The notes under the pieces: generated by a model
What the model was told of the DNA's origin: nothing
Databases searched by the model: none
The model's input: only the letters and a program-made list of their open reading frames with translations
Made by a program: the position numbers and the translations under genes
From: Nereocystis luetkeana
Taxonomy: Eukaryota > Sar > Phaeophyceae > Laminariales > Laminariaceae
Assembly: GCA_031213475.1 (NCBI GenBank)
Contig: JARUPZ010000009.1
Span: 9,953,601-10,017,600, forward strand
Reading direction: 5' to 3'
DNA: 64,000 nt
Part shown: positions 51,301 through 61,574 of the stretch, piece by piece
Layout of the letters: each line of letters opens with the position of its first letter
How positions within the stretch are numbered: the first letter of the stretch is position 1

Positions 51301-51597
51301 TCATCCGACCGGGAAAACTCTGATTTATAGCGCAACCAGAGCCTTGTTGTTTCGAGCCCCTAAAAATGAGGTTTAATATCGGAACCAACGAAATTGGGGA
51401 ACACCTCGTTGGAGGATCCGCTCCCTCGCCCCCCCCCCCAGCCAGGGAAACCAGGCGCAGGTCCGAAAGTGGAAACCCCCAGCTGTTTGAAGCGCCGCTT
51501 CGTTCGCGGCCAAGCCAGTATATTTTGGAGGAGGTAGCGAGTGAGAAAGGGGGGCATGATCGATTTTTTCTTCGTCACCTTGAGAGGACAAGTCCGC

Positions 51598-51722
51598 GTA
51601 GGGTGGTGTCTCCCCCTTCCCGTCCTTCCCCTCCGTTCGCTTATCCTCTTCCTCCTCCCTGTCCTGCTCTTCCTCCTCCCCCTTACCCCCCCCCTTCTCC
51701 TCCCTCTTCCTCTCCTCTCGCG
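51598..51722 (+). repeat. Polypyrimidine tract
   Basis: About 125 bp of CCCTTCC/CTCCTC-type sequence with few purines. No gene is associated. Confidence 0.8.
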
Positions 51723-51910
51723 AAAGGGAGACAGAGGAAGGCGGTTGCTGCTCTCGGACTTGATCGCTGGACAAACGTAGCCACCCCCTGGGCACCTTTT
51801 TCGCGCGCTCGGGTCCCAGCCCCTGAAACGGAATCAAGGCATCGGCAGAGAGGGTAACGGGAGTGATGGTCGGCGGGGGCGGGGGGGGGGGGGGGGGGAG
51901 GGGGGGGGCT

Positions 51911-52230
51911 CAAGTCATGCATGGCAGTAGTCGTATGACCATGGACCCTCGCGTCCCTGCGCACAATGCCGGGATGGAGCACGCCGGGGGGTCGGTGTAC
52001 CTCATGTCACGTCTGGCCGTATTTATATGCCGTCACATCCCTACAATGCCAGAACGGAGCACGTCGGGGTTTCACCAACCAGGTAGACAGGCATTTCATG
52101 CAGCCGAGCGCGACGCGACGTGAGATGAGTTTGGGCGAGTCTCGTGAAGGGTGGGCTGCATCCTACTAACAACCGAGCTCGCTCGTGAGACCGCGGTCCT
52201 TGCATATGGATGATTTGCGTCGAATGGGGA
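51911..52230 (+). repeat. Family D repeat, copy 7 (truncated)
   Basis: Poly(G) (51877-51907) then CTCAAGTCATGCATGGCAGT, AGTCGTATGACCATGGACCC, a duplicated GGCCGTATTTATATGCCGTCACATCCC segment, GGGTTTCACCAACCAGG, CATCCTACTAACAACC, ATGGATGATTTGCGTCG. Truncated at about half length, next to another G-rich tract. Confidence 0.75.
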
Positions 52231-52723
52231 GGGGAGGGGGGGGGGGGTGGGGGGGGTGGCACGGGGCACTCTTTCGTTGTTGGTCAATCCTGTTAGACCT
52301 AGGAGCACTCGCCCCTTTAGTTGCGGAGAAGCACGGGTCTTATTCGTGATAGGGACACCTCTAATACTTGGGCGTGCAATGGGAAAAGCGCTGCCCAATC
52401 ACGGCATCACGGCAGGGGTGCTACTTTCAGTTCGGTCTTGTCTGGGCCTGCCCGCGTGCGAGAAGCGTCAGACACCGCTTTTTTTAGTCCCAAGCAGGGA
52501 GGGGGGGGGGGGGAGGGGGGGGGGGAGTATATCAAATCAAGCGAAAACAAACCAAAGACAAAAGTTGTGTTCGCTACATCTGTGGCAAAAAAACATCCTA
52601 ACCCCCAACGTGTGTTGTTTGGAATTCAAGGCACGTACCGCGGGGGGAGAAGGGACGACACCTGTGACCACGGCCTGGCCAGCAGAAGACCGCTGAGAGT
52701 AAAACCTCCTACCTGACACGAGC

Positions 52724-52798
52724 TAACCCTTTTAGAACAAAATACGTAAAACCTGAGCTGTTCGCCCCCAAGACGGAACTGCAGTCCTAACAGGGTTA
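52724..52798. mobile_element. Family B MITE, internally deleted
   Basis: CTAACCCTTTTAGAACAAAA at the left and CAAGACGGAACTGCAGTCCT, AACAGGGTTAC at the right. The left arm's CCCGTTTTGGGGAC is missing, so it is only 75 bp. Confidence 0.75.
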
Positions 52799-52908
52799 CA
52801 CTGGAAAGTAAAAGTTGTGATTAACAAACAAAATACGTCGTGATGGCGAGGGTGGCCCGGTTTTCTCATGCTTTCCCGTTTATCCCTCGGGTATGTCCTG
52901 AAAAAGCT

Positions 52909-53018
52909 GTTGCGGGGGACCTAGAGTACATAGGACCAAAATGTTCTCAGTAAAAATAGGTAAATACATAGGTTTTGTGTGTACCGTCGGTCCTTTTTTA
53001 CTAGGGTCCCCCGCAACA
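52909..53018 (+). mobile_element. Family A MITE
   Basis: TGTTGCGGGGGACCTAGAGTAC at the left and TTTACTAGGGTCCCCCGCAACA at the right, core AATGTTCTCAGTAAAAATAGGTAAATACATAGG. The ends are TGTTGC...GCAACA rather than TATTAC, compensating on both sides. Confidence 0.9.
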
Positions 53019-53284
53019 AGAAATATTCATGAATGTGCAACCGAATGGCCTGAAGGTTACCGAACGAATATCGTGAACAAACGCTAAACGGGGTTTCCGT
53101 CGAAAACAACGTGTTGAGGAGCCAGCTTCGGTCCAGGTCAGAAATGTTTTCGGCCCGGAATCGCGACCCACCCCCCATGGCAGCAAATGTGTCTATCTAC
53201 GTTAACAGATACGTTTGGGAGACTAGAGAGTTTAAGGCAACACCAACTCGCGATTACGTTTGCCTTAAATCTCACCATTATTGG

Positions 53285-53394
53285 TATTACGGGGGACCGT
53301 AGTTAATAGTACCCATGGTAAGCATGAAAACCTATATGTTTAACCATTTTTACTAACACTATTTGGTCCTATTAACTATGGTCCCCCGCAATAG
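53285..53394 (-). mobile_element. Family A MITE
   Basis: TATTACGGGGGACCGTAGTTAA at the left, TTAACTATGGTCCCCCGCAATA at the right, minus-orientation core. Flanks GG-TA and TA-GG fit TA duplication. Confidence 0.93.
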
Positions 53395-53557
53395 GTATGG
53401 CGGGGAGTTTTGGGTTTGACTAAATGCGCCCCCCACAAGTACGTTTGTTTTTGGACGTCAACTTTGTGCAGCCGGGGGGGGGGGGGGGTCCTGGCCACCA
53501 CATGTGTTGCTGTAGACGATCGGTTGAACAGTGGAGTCATTCAAAAGAGAATGCTCC

Positions 53558-53667
53558 TATTACGGGGGACCATAGTTAATAGGACCAAATATTGTTAGTA
53601 AAAATGGTCAAATATATAGGTTTTTATGTACACCACAGGTCCTATTAACTATGGTCCCCCGTAATAG
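53558..53667 (+). mobile_element. Family A MITE (near-consensus copy)
   Basis: TATTACGGGGGACCATAGTTAATAGG and its perfect inverted copy at the right; core AAATATTGTTAGTAAAAATGG then TCAAATATATAGGTTTTTAT. Very close to consensus and therefore probably young. Confidence 0.97.
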
Positions 53668-53897
53668 GGAAAACTAGTGGCACCCATGGTGTCGCCTTGG
53701 CATACGTCCCCATAGGCGATATATGACCTACTGTTCTGAGTGCAGATGTGAGGACCGCTTCATGCTATCGTCACCATCCTCCTTATTATCCCGCCTATAG
53801 GTCATATGTCTTTATATTTGATGGCAACATGCATGCGTTTGCATTGAGCTGTGATACCTGCATTCCCTCTGCTCGACGCTCGCTACTGCTACTGCCG

Positions 53898-53946
<49 letters not shown>
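53898..53946 (+). repeat. (CTG)n microsatellite
   Basis: Sixteen CTG/GCT triplets, pure. Ala and Cys frames across it are artefacts. No gene was recognised in the surrounding sequence. Confidence 0.93.
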
Positions 53947-54654
53947 ACAGCTGGTGGCGGTGCTGGTATGAGGAGGATGCGCCGGCCGTCTCTTGTCGCA
54001 TTCTGTACCATAGCCTTAACGGCGTCGATAGTGTCTCGAAGCAACTACCCAACTCTCTCATCGCACTAGCGAAACGTTTTTGGATATCCCTTCTTTGGGT
54101 GTACCCCCCCCCTTTCGCAAAACTCCTCGGCCGTATTGAAAACCAAACACGCGACTGTTCTAGTTTCGGTTCACCTCCCCTTTTGCAAAACGCCTCTGCC
54201 TTCGATAGCGTCGGAATCCCACCTCCCCTTCACAATCCGCCTCGATAGTTTCGGGAGCCAACTACCGTAACGTCACCGCGAAACATCGAGCACGGGTCAT
54301 CAACACGATACAACTGCATCCTATGTTTTCGCTCCCTCCTCTGCAAAACGCCTCTATCATGTCGGAACCCAACTCCTCGACGCACAACGAAGCAGTTTAA
54401 AAATACACGGGTTTTTTTCTCCTGTGCCTCCCCTTCTTACAGAACGCCTCGATAGGGTCCACAACCAACTTCCCCGTCGCACAACAAAACACTTTCTCGG
54501 TTGTTTCGAAATCCAGCTTTTATTTGCGCGAAACATCAAACACGAAACGTGTACGTCGCAGTCGACTGTACCTTACTTTCACCCCCCCCCCCCCCCCCCC
54601 CCTGCTCCACATAACATGAGCATGCCCCCTCCCCCGCGTGATTTCTCCCGGAAC

Positions 54655-54720
54655 TGCAGGGATGCGGGGGTCATGACCATACGACTACGGCCATGCATGG
54701 CGCGAGTACACCCCCCCCAC
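54655..54720 (-). repeat. Family D terminal fragment
   Basis: GGGATGCGGGGGTCATGACC, ATACGACTACGGCCATGCAT, GGCGCGAGTACACCCCCCCC: the last ~60 bp of family D (minus) with its poly(C) end. Like 42205-42250, only the C-tailed end is retained. Confidence 0.65.
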
Positions 54721-55103
54721 GTTCGGTAAACGCATCGAGCGTGTCGAAAACCCACCCCCCCCCTCGCGAAACAAAAAACGGGTATTTCCGGCTTATAGCT
54801 GCATTAACCTTTGGGGGCGTACACTGCCTGAAATGCGACTCGGACGCACTCGCCGAAGTAGAATAGGGTGTATTTCACTACCAAGCACCAGGTTCAGTCC
54901 GTATTTTTATATACTTATCAGCGTAACTCATCCCGTCCCCTCTCTCGCAAAACGCCTTCGCGTTATCGAAACCCATGTACCGCTCGCACAGCAGAAACCC
55001 TATATTCACGCTGTAGGACTGCAACCACGTTCGGACATACACTGCCTGATTTTTCGCAGCAGTAGTTAAAGAAGTATTATCTCGCTGTCAAGTATATTTG
55101 TGC

Positions 55104-55213
55104 TGTTACGGGGGACCATAATAAATAGGACCAAATATTGTTAGTAAAAATTGGTAAGTACATTGATTGTAGTGTTTACCGTAGGTTCTATATACTATGA
55201 TCCCCCCGCAGTA
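55104..55213 (+). mobile_element. Family A MITE
   Basis: TGTTACGGGGGACCATAATAAATAGG at the left, TATACTATGATCCCCCCGCAGTA at the right, core AAATATTGTTAGTAAAAATTGGTAAG. It sits inside the degenerate array above. Confidence 0.92.
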
Positions 55214-55525
55214 GTAATCATAACCCATGATGGCCCCCTTGCTAAACGCCTTCCTGGCGTCGGAACCTAAATTCACCTCGCGCAACACAACACGTTCACC
55301 CCCTTCAGCGCTGCCCATCCCCTCCTCTGCCCCCGTCAACAAAATATAAAAGCAAGACATTTTGTGGCTGTGAATTGGGCACACGTTTTCGCAGCAGCAG
55401 CAGCAGTTGAGTGTGCGTTTAACTTCCATTCGATAGCATGCACGAAGCGAGCGTTCCACTCACCTCCCCCTTGCAAAACGCCTCGACGGTATCGAAAACC
55501 AGCTCTCCCGTCCCGACGTCGGGGA

Positions 55526-56361
55526 GGAAATGCCGCGCTGCCCTGACGTGCAGCGCCTCCCACTGCTGCCGTTGCTGCCATGTGTGGAGGCGGAAGAGAT
55601 ATATACGTCACGGTAGATGGGCGTGAGTGTAAATTGTTCAAGACTCATAAGATATCCCCCCAAACTGAGGTACGCGCTTCGTAGCGCCTTGTGGGGAGGG
55701 AGAGTGAGAGTAGGACGAAGCGGGCCAGGAGGACGAGGAGAAGAAACAGAAAGAAGAAAAACGTGAATAGCAGCGCGGAAAGCTGACACACAAATGGGCA
55801 CGACTGCAAGTACGTACACGACAGGTGGGATAAGAGAAACCACGACGATTGCTGGGACGTTGGAGTAGCTATCTCCGGATCGCAGGCCCTGCGCGCTTCA
55901 TTCAGACCTATGTTCGAGCTAGACGTTCGGTTCAGGTTTGGGTCCAGGTTTGGGTTAAACGTTATGTAGTGCGCTTGGGAGGGGAGACGGGCGGAGAAGG
56001 GAATAAAAGTGCGAAACGTTAGGGAGCCAGATAGACTCCCCGGGGAGGCCGGCCAACGCCTGCGTCGTAGTCGGGACTCAAGCACTTGCCCACGGTGCAT
56101 GCATGCCATCATACGACGACGAGGGTCGCTCGAGGACACGAGAGTGAAATTTTCAACCTGGTAGAACATGCCGCGGTCTGCACTAGGAAACCCGGTCAGT
56201 CATGTCACGGGGCCCCAACATACAGTACAGTAGGTATGCGTTCGAAAACAAATGTTGAAAACATCACAGAACTAGTGCCAGGTATTATTTTTCAGCGCTC
56301 AAATGTTCCTCGTACGAGGACCGCGCGATCAGTCAGGTATATGTTCAGCCTGCTATACCCT
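55526..56361. other. No gene seen
   Basis: Overlapping frames on the minus strand (55460-56169) have no recognised domain. GGTTTGGGTCCAGGTTTGGGTT near 55933-55955 is a minor local repeat. Confidence 0.4.
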
Positions 56362-56400
56362 CATACATATATATACATATACATATACATATATACATAT

Positions 56401-56431
<31 letters not shown>

Positions 56432-56560
56432 TATCACTCCCCGCGAAACGCCGCCATGGGTAGACTTGGGAAACCCCATGCAACGATGGATATATACATA
56501 TATCACTCCCCCGAAACGCCACCATGGGTAGACTTGGGAAACCCCATGCAACGTGGTTCG
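56362..56560 (+). repeat. (CATATA)n followed by a 69 bp tandem duplication
   Basis: 56362-56432 is TA/CATATA repeat. Then ATATCACTCCCC, CGAAACGCCGCCATGGGTAG, ACTTGGGAAACCCCATGCAA, CG occurs twice, starting at 56432 and 56501, separated by a short TATATACATA. The two copies are almost identical, so the event is recent. Confidence 0.9.
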
Positions 56561-56774
56561 TTCAGGAGGAGCTCTACCCGCAAACACTAGACTCGCACTC
56601 TGAGCTGCGTCTCGTGGCCGCGCGAGACTACTAGTAGAAGCGGAGGGGGGAAAAAGGAGGAGGACGCGAACGTTTCAAGCCACTAGGCAGATGGCGGGTG
56701 GGGTATCAAGCAATACATCAGCTGGGCCGGGGGGTGGGGTACTGAGGGGAGCGGGGTGGCGGGCGCATACTCAT

Positions 56775-56810
56775 GGGTTAGGGTTAGGGTTAGGGTTAGG
56801 GTTAGGGTTA
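56775..56810 (+). repeat. Interstitial telomeric repeat (GGGTTA)6
   Basis: Six perfect, uninterrupted GGGTTA units (36 bp) preceded by TCAT and followed by GACACC. This is the vertebrate/brown-algal/fungal-type telomere unit. It lies within ordinary repeat-rich sequence, so it is internal. It could mark telomerase-mediated break repair or an old fusion or subtelomere. Confidence 0.95.
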
Positions 56811-56879
56811 GACACCATTCATCTACCAGGCAGGCGTTGCTTAGCACCAAGCGCGGAGTGTGTGTGGGGGGGGGGGGGT

Positions 56880-56965
56880 TGGGAGGGGGGGGGGGGGGGG
56901 TACTCGTTTGTTGCTTGCCTTAGTCGATTGGCCATTGACCACGTATCCCTTTCGAGACGGAGTGG
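56880..56965 (-). mobile_element. Family E repeat, copy 3
   Basis: Poly(G) then TACTCGTTTGTTGCTTGCCT, TAGTCGATTGGCCATTGACC, ACGTATCCCTTTCGAGACGG, AGTGGGGGG. Read on the minus strand the element ends CGAGTACCCCCC, the same terminal motif as family D. Confidence 0.8.
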
Positions 56966-57682
56966 GGGGAGGGGGTGAGGATGGCCAAAGGCGAGAAAGG
57001 GGGGAGCGGGGGTGAAGGTGGGGGGGAAGGGGCCGGCGCAAAGGACGAGGGACAAGGGGGGGGGAGTAGAGTGTGCTTCACCCAGAACGGCGTGGTCATG
57101 AATCATGGGTAGATGGGGTTTCGTATTGTAGGGGGGGAAGGACGGGCATAAAAATCAGAACCGACGACGGACCCGACCGCTATGTATCCCCCCACGTTTA
57201 CATACGGTAGGCAGCCCCTTTCAAAAGACCCCACTGGCGCCTTCAGGGTTGGAGATACCCAGGTCATTTATCGTAGACGGTACCGGCCTCTTTCAGTTGG
57301 TGGTGTGGTGGGCAGGGAAATTTGAGGTACCTCCTATGCCGATTTTCCCGTGCCGTGTAGTCTCTTGAAACAGTTATGGTCGCTGTGTTCCCGCGGAACG
57401 GCAACGGTAAGCTACTTCTAGAGGACTGTGTGAAGCTTGGCCCAGCTTCAACAAGAGGGTTGTTAAAACAAACATTATTGACTTTTTGCAACCCCACGTA
57501 ACTTTATCCCTGCTTGCCCTGTATGTGAGGTTTACCCCTACATTGTCCCCGACCGCTTCGGAATTTTTTCGGAAAGAGGAGGTACAGAGGATTTTAGCGT
57601 GGACGGCCCAAGTGAAAAGCTTTATTTTCCAATACGTACGTACCTCGTATGGTGTCGATGTAATCGTTGGCGGTGGTGTCGG

Positions 57683-57727
57683 TGTGGCCGTTGCTGCTGC
57701 TGCTGCTGCTGCCGTTGGTGTTGGTAG

Positions 57728-57790
<63 letters not shown>

Positions 57791-57860
57791 GTTCTCTCCT
57801 CCTGAGGCTCCTGCTGTTTTTTCTGGTGATTCTGCTGCTGCTTCTGCTGCTGCTGCTGCT
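57683..57860 (+). repeat. (CTG)n / CTGCTC repeat
   Basis: A pure (CTG)n core at about 57728-57790, flanked by GCTGCTCCTG variants to 57880. The plus Ala/Leu frame and minus Ala/Gln frames are long, but the flanks show no domain; I treat them as repeat artefacts, though a coding homopolymer tract cannot be fully excluded. Confidence 0.85.
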
Positions 57861-58095
57861 CCTGCTCCTGCTGCTACAACGGCTTCTGTTGTCGCCCCCG
57901 CGACCAACCTAGGCGGCGGTGCTGCGACCACGAAGGCCGCGCCACGGCCAGGTCGCCCCTGTCAACCATCGTGTTCGTTGCATCAGGAATGGGGAAAGAA
58001 GGGTGTCGTTCGTCTCGTGAAAAGCACATGCACTCCGAGGTTCCCGGGTTCATGACCTTGGTCATTTGAGTCACACTCCGGTGGAGCTGTTGGTA

Positions 58096-58290
58096 GGTCG
58101 CCCCCGGTGGTATAGTGGTTAACCTCCTCGAACAATACTATCGTGCGTACTGTAGTAGCGTCTGAGGGTCGGGGTTCGAACGAACAAACGGACGTTTCGT
58201 ACGGGTGTTGTCTCTCGTCGCGGTTAGCAAAACTCGATGCAAACTCGACGAGCAGGGAGATGAAATGTAGAAAGAATGAGCCCTCTGCGC
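58096..58290 (+). mobile_element. Diverged SINE F copy (tRNA-like head)
   Basis: GGTCGCCCCCGGTGGTATAG, TGGTTAACCTCC (A box) and GTCGGGGTTCGAACGAAC (B box) align with the SINE F head but with a longer spacer. The body has AAACTCGATGCAAACTCGAC, GAGCAGGGAGATG, compare ATGCGAGTCGACGAGGGAAG in copy 3. The tail is missing. It could be a separate tRNA-derived family. Confidence 0.55.
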
Positions 58291-58335
58291 AGTAAAAAAT
58301 GGAGGCAAGTAAACCACTGGAGGGCGGCGGGAGGA

Positions 58336-58400
58336 GGGGGGGGGGGGGGGGGATACGCGATAGCATGCATGGCCGCATTCGGGTTTCCCGGGCTCTTGGC
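58336..58400. repeat. Poly(G) plus possible family D end
   Basis: Poly(G) (58336-58351) followed by ATACGCGATAGCATGCATGG, CCGCATTCGGG: resembles the D end TACTCGAT...CATGCATGGCCGTAG but is short. Confidence 0.35.
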
Positions 58401-58552
58401 TGCGCAAAAATCGACCTTTGAAAATCGCGGTTTCGATAGGGGTGGCGATGGCTCGCATCCTTACGATGTTACCTTCCCGAGTGTGCGGCGACGCCGAGGG
58501 AGGCCGCCTCTTTTATTGTGTCCGTTTCATCGGGTCCACACGTCGGCCCGGT

Positions 58553-58710
58553 AGACCAGATAGATCATCTACAGATCATCTACCGATCATAGACAGATCA
58601 TACACTGAGCACATACAGATCATCTACCGATCATTTACAGACCATCTACGTATCATCTACAGATTATATACGAATCATCTACGGACCATCTACAGATCAT
58701 ATACAGATCC
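58553..58710 (+). repeat. 11 bp tandem repeat, AGATCATCTAC-type
   Basis: About 14 units of (A/C)(G/C)A(T/C)CAT(C/A)TAC with point variants (ATCATAGACAG, ATTATATACGA, ACCATCTACGG). The 11 bp period keeps all three frames open, producing a repetitive Ile-Tyr-Arg frame that is an artefact. Confidence 0.88.
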
Positions 58711-58818
58711 TTCCCCACCGTTCTGGGGTTGCTGGGCCGGATCCGTGTAATGTATACTACAGGTACAGCCCGCGGAACACAGCCTTCTCGCAGGTAGGTA
58801 ATCATGCGGATGGTGTGG

Positions 58819-58902
58819 TTCCCTCCCTCCCTCTCTCCCTCCCTCCCTCTCTCCCTCCCTCCCTCCCTCCCTCCCTCCCTCCCTCCCTCCCTCCCTCCCT
58901 GC
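58819..58902 (+). repeat. (CCCT)n microsatellite
   Basis: About 20 CCCT/CCTC units with three CTCT interruptions; strictly polypyrimidine. Confidence 0.95.
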
Positions 58903-59101
58903 CTCCAGTCGACGTGTGCAAGACATAACACATCTCAGGGATCTACCTATCAGCCCCGAACGATCTGCGCCGTAGATCATCGAGAGCGGATTTCAAAAAT
59001 CTGCCCGAGGTGGCATAGGCAGAAAAAGCGATCGTCCAACCCGCCGTTAAAACTCATGACCAAGCGAAAGGTTGTGAGGATAAAGCATTCTTTCATAATT
59101 C

Positions 59102-59352
59102 GACGCGTTCTACGATAGAGGTAGTACATTTCCGCTAAAAGGTTTTCTGAACGACGGGGCTCCTTCCTTAACCCAAAATCGTCGGAACGCCGATCTTGTT
59201 TCGATAAATGACGTTTTTGTTTTCTTGGGCCGGGGGGCTATGCATCGGGGTGCAATTTGATTTTTGCCGAAGGCAGTTTTCGGGTGAGGTATGGACCTCC
59301 CCAAATTAAGAGCCTCAGAAACATTAGAGAGAACCCCTATCGTAGAACGCCT
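59102..59352 (+). mobile_element. Family C MITE (good reference copy)
   Basis: GCGTTCTACGATAGAGGTAG at the left and CCCCTATCGTAGAACGCCTC at the right, 251 bp. Landmarks: TTTCCGCTAAAAGGTTTTCT, GACGGGGCTCCTTCC, AAATCGTCGGAACGCCGATC, CGGGTGAGGTATGGACC. Good inverted termini and full interior. Confidence 0.95.
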
Positions 59353-59907
59353 CATTTGGATTATGTTTTTTGAGAGTGTGGTGTCAGAGAAGGGGCTAGC
59401 AGTTGCCGTCGCTCTCCTACGGGAACCTCGAACAGAGACATAGCGCGCAGGTAGGTCACACGGAGCGGTGACCTCATGGCACACCTCATGCGTGCCTCTC
59501 CTCATTCGAGAGGTGTGACATCGCTTTCATTCTACGAACCCTACTAAGCACGCATACCTTCCCATATATATGGGTATGACGTCTGGGGGGGTACGAGAGT
59601 AAACAAAACAACAGCTACAAAATACGAGCACGTACATATTTTGGTTATTATACAGTTTAGGGTAGTCCCCCTGGCGGGAGAGATGGTTGCCCTGTAGGGC
59701 CATACACACGCGGTGCAACAACTTCCCTTGGGTACTTGGACCATCGACTCTTGGGTACTCAGGGCTCACCGGGCAACAAACCCCGCTTTACTTGCCATCC
59801 GAGAAACCACATGCAAGCACTGAGCTACATCCCAACAGTACTATTTGAAGGCCAAAAAAACGCGCGAATACGCGTACATTTGCAGACGAAAACGGGCAGA
59901 TTCTTAG

Positions 59908-60004
59908 TTATCCCTTTTAGAACCGCAGTCCCGTTTTGGGGACAAACCGGTCAAATTCCAAGTAGTTTGTCCCCAAAACGGGACTGCGGTCCTAAACGAG
60001 TTAA
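59908..60004. mobile_element. Family B MITE
   Basis: TTATCCCTTTTAGAACCGCAG at the left, CTGCGGTCCTAAACGAGTTAA at the right. TTAA is intact at the right and TTAT at the left. The arms CCCGTTTTGGGGACAAAC / GTTTGTCCCCAAAACGGG are perfect. Confidence 0.95.
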
Positions 60005-60303
60005 AGAACCCGCCCCCCCCGCCACCCCTGTCCGTGCGTCCGCCCGCCCGCCCGCCCGCCCGCCAGCCAGAAATGTTGCGGTCCAAAACATTACGTGCGT
60101 GTCGTAGCTAGCTGGCGCTCGTCCTTGGCATGGGCGTGATCGGTACGGAACTGCTCCGTTTCTGTCGAAAATAATTTTCAGGGGAGTGGCGCGGCTCCCA
60201 TACTATAAGCAAGTGAGGAGCGCCTCGGAGGGATAAATGCCACGGGCCTCCACCGTGGCGCTCACCTCTAGGGCTATCGAATCAATCCACCCTTGGCACT
60301 CAC

Positions 60304-60447
60304 CAATTTTTCGATGACTTGGAGGGAATCCATGCCGACCCGGGTCTGCAGCAGATACCGCGCCCCCAGGACCCGCATGAGGCTCGTCCCGCTAATCCCT
60401 GCCAAGGTGGTCAGCACCAGCCTCGACCCCATGCCTGGGTGTTCTCC
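60304..60447 (-). CDS. Exon of a P5CR/NOXRED1-like oxidoreductase gene (downstream exon)
   Basis: A 144 nt minus-strand exon of 48 codons, phase 0 at both ends. It is bounded by an AG acceptor (CGCACGAAG) and a strong donor (AAATTG then GTGAGTG). The peptide begins GEHPGMGSRLVLTTLAGI and ends GMDSLQVIEKL. The segment LVLTTLAGISGTSLMRVLGA matches the pattern LVVSxxAGVxxxxLxxxLG that follows the NAD(P)-binding half of pyrroline-5-carboxylate reductases and NOXRED1-type relatives. Joined to the exon at 63216-63323, the spacing from GPQ to LVLTTLAG is 18 residues, as in that family. The usual RxMPN that should follow is not evident (YLLQTRVG), so a non-catalytic or divergent relative is more likely than a true proline-synthesis enzyme. 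An in-frame ATG at 60481-60483 with good context (GAAGCCATG) would allow this to be a first exon instead. The next exon was not found. Confidence 0.5.
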
Positions 60448-60527
60448 CTTCGTGCGGTTGCGTTTTTCGACGGGGACAAACATGGCTTCGGTTTGGTGGT
60501 TTGATGGTGGTTTGAGGACTTAGCGGT

Positions 60528-60614
60528 TTCGGAAAAGAAAACGGAAGACACAGGTGGTAGGGGAGGTGGGGGGGGAGCTAAGGTTTCGGAAAACGGAAGA
60601 CACAGGTGGGAGGG
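60528..60614 (+). repeat. Tandem duplication within a G-rich segment
   Basis: TTTCGGAAAAGAAAACGGAA, GACACAGGTGGTAGGGGAGG (60528-60567) is repeated at 60583-60614 as TTTCGGAAAACGGAAGACAC, AGGTGGGAGGGGAGG, each followed by poly(G). The second G tract leads into family E copy 4. Confidence 0.8.
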
Positions 60615-60621
60615 GAGGTGG

Positions 60622-60700
60622 GGGGGGGAGGGGCGCACTCATTTGTTGCTTGCCTTAGTCATTCGATCGATGACCACGCGTCCCGTTCGAGACGGAACAC
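60622..60700 (-). mobile_element. Family E repeat, copy 4
   Basis: GGGGCGCACTCATTTGTTGC, TTGCCTTAGTCATTCGATCG, ATGACCACGCGTCCCGTTCG, AGACGGAACACCG. Poly(G) lies on the left; unlike copies 1-3 there is none immediately on the right. Confidence 0.78.
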
Positions 60701-60784
60701 CGTGCCTACTCCTAATAGAGACGCCTTCGACAACTGGGCGCGCATTGGAGGGCGAGGGGGGGGGGGCGACAAAAACACGACCTT

Positions 60785-60935
60785 AACAGAGAACAAGGAC
60801 ATTGAAAATAATGAGAGAAAAAAAATGAAGAAAAAAAAGAAAAAAAAAGAAAGAACAAAAGGAAAGGAGAAAAGAAAAGAGAAAAAGGCGACCGGAAAAA
60901 AAAAACTAAAATCGATGAGAAAATCGAAGAAAACA
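60785..60935 (+). repeat. A-rich low-complexity tract
   Basis: AAAAAGAAAGAAC-type sequence of about 150 bp. The Lys-rich frame here is an artefact of composition. It lies in the intron between the two proposed exons. Confidence 0.8.
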
Positions 60936-61574
60936 CCGAATCGCGGAATAGTCCTAATTCCAGCACGAGACGAACTGAAAGAAGTGAGACGTACTATTAA
61001 TATTACACCAATGGTGTCGAATTTGCACTCATGAATTCGTTGCCCGGTATATATGTTCATGTTTTTGAGGAAACGCTATGGCTTGTTTTCCCCTTTTTTG
61101 TTTCAGCCGGTTTGAAGGGCAAGCCGGACATCCGAAGCCGGACACACCTCCGCACCTGCCGCGGTTGCTACGGGTGCACCTAAGGCATATCTTATGCACC
61201 TAAGTAACACGCGGCTAGTTTTTACTACTACTGGTCTACTACTACCGCAAGGGTGCGAGTCATCATCGCAGACTCCTAGCAGTAGACCGATTTGCTCAGA
61301 GCTCGATTGCTCCATGCCACTCCTATCAGGGCTGCGGGGGAAAAAGAAAACAAAAACATCCGACTCTCACATATGGAAACCCTCTCACCCGACAATCCCG
61401 TACAAGACCATTGCCCTCCTCTGCAGCATCGACACCCTCGCCGATGGATGCGGGTGGAGCAACAACCGAGCTTTCAAAATTCAAGGTCAGTCTAGGGGGG
61501 GGGGGGGTCTGATGACCCGCATCGCACTCCTCACGGCAATAGGGTGTGGCGGAGTGTGACACCCAAGGCCTGTG

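Larger units (their letters stand above)
54104..55525 (+). repeat. Degenerate array: CAAAACGCCTCGATAG...TCGGAACCCAACT motif
   Basis: At least eight occurrences of a ~60 bp motif with the order CCTCCCC, T(T/C)GCAAAACGCCT(C/T), GATAG.GTCG(A/G)AACC, CAACTCCCC, TCGCACAACA: near 54104, 54174, 54230, 54332, 54424, 54716, 54938, 55228 and 55464. Spacing is irregular (55-290 bp) and units are 60-80% alike by eye. A family A MITE, a family D fragment and poly(C) have inserted between units. Probably a very old minisatellite broken up by later insertions. Confidence 0.6.

Noticed and set aside
50310..51722. Ser/Pro- or Glu-rich low-complexity proteins
   Set aside because: Frames follow polypyrimidine tracts and are open in several phases on both strands.
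57486..58055. 189-codon Ala-rich frame over (CTG)n
   Set aside because: Flanks lack any domain, competing frames on the other strand are equally long, and no splice context was found.
58553..58710. Repetitive Ile-Tyr-Arg protein
   Set aside because: An 11 bp tandem repeat leaves frames open by chance.
60304..60483. Independent small gene starting at the ATG at 60481-60483
   Set aside because: Kept only as an alternative: phase, splice sites and family spacing fit better with an internal exon starting at 60447.
60606..61034. 142-codon Lys-rich frame
   Set aside because: Spans family E, poly(G) and an A-rich tract; composition-driven.
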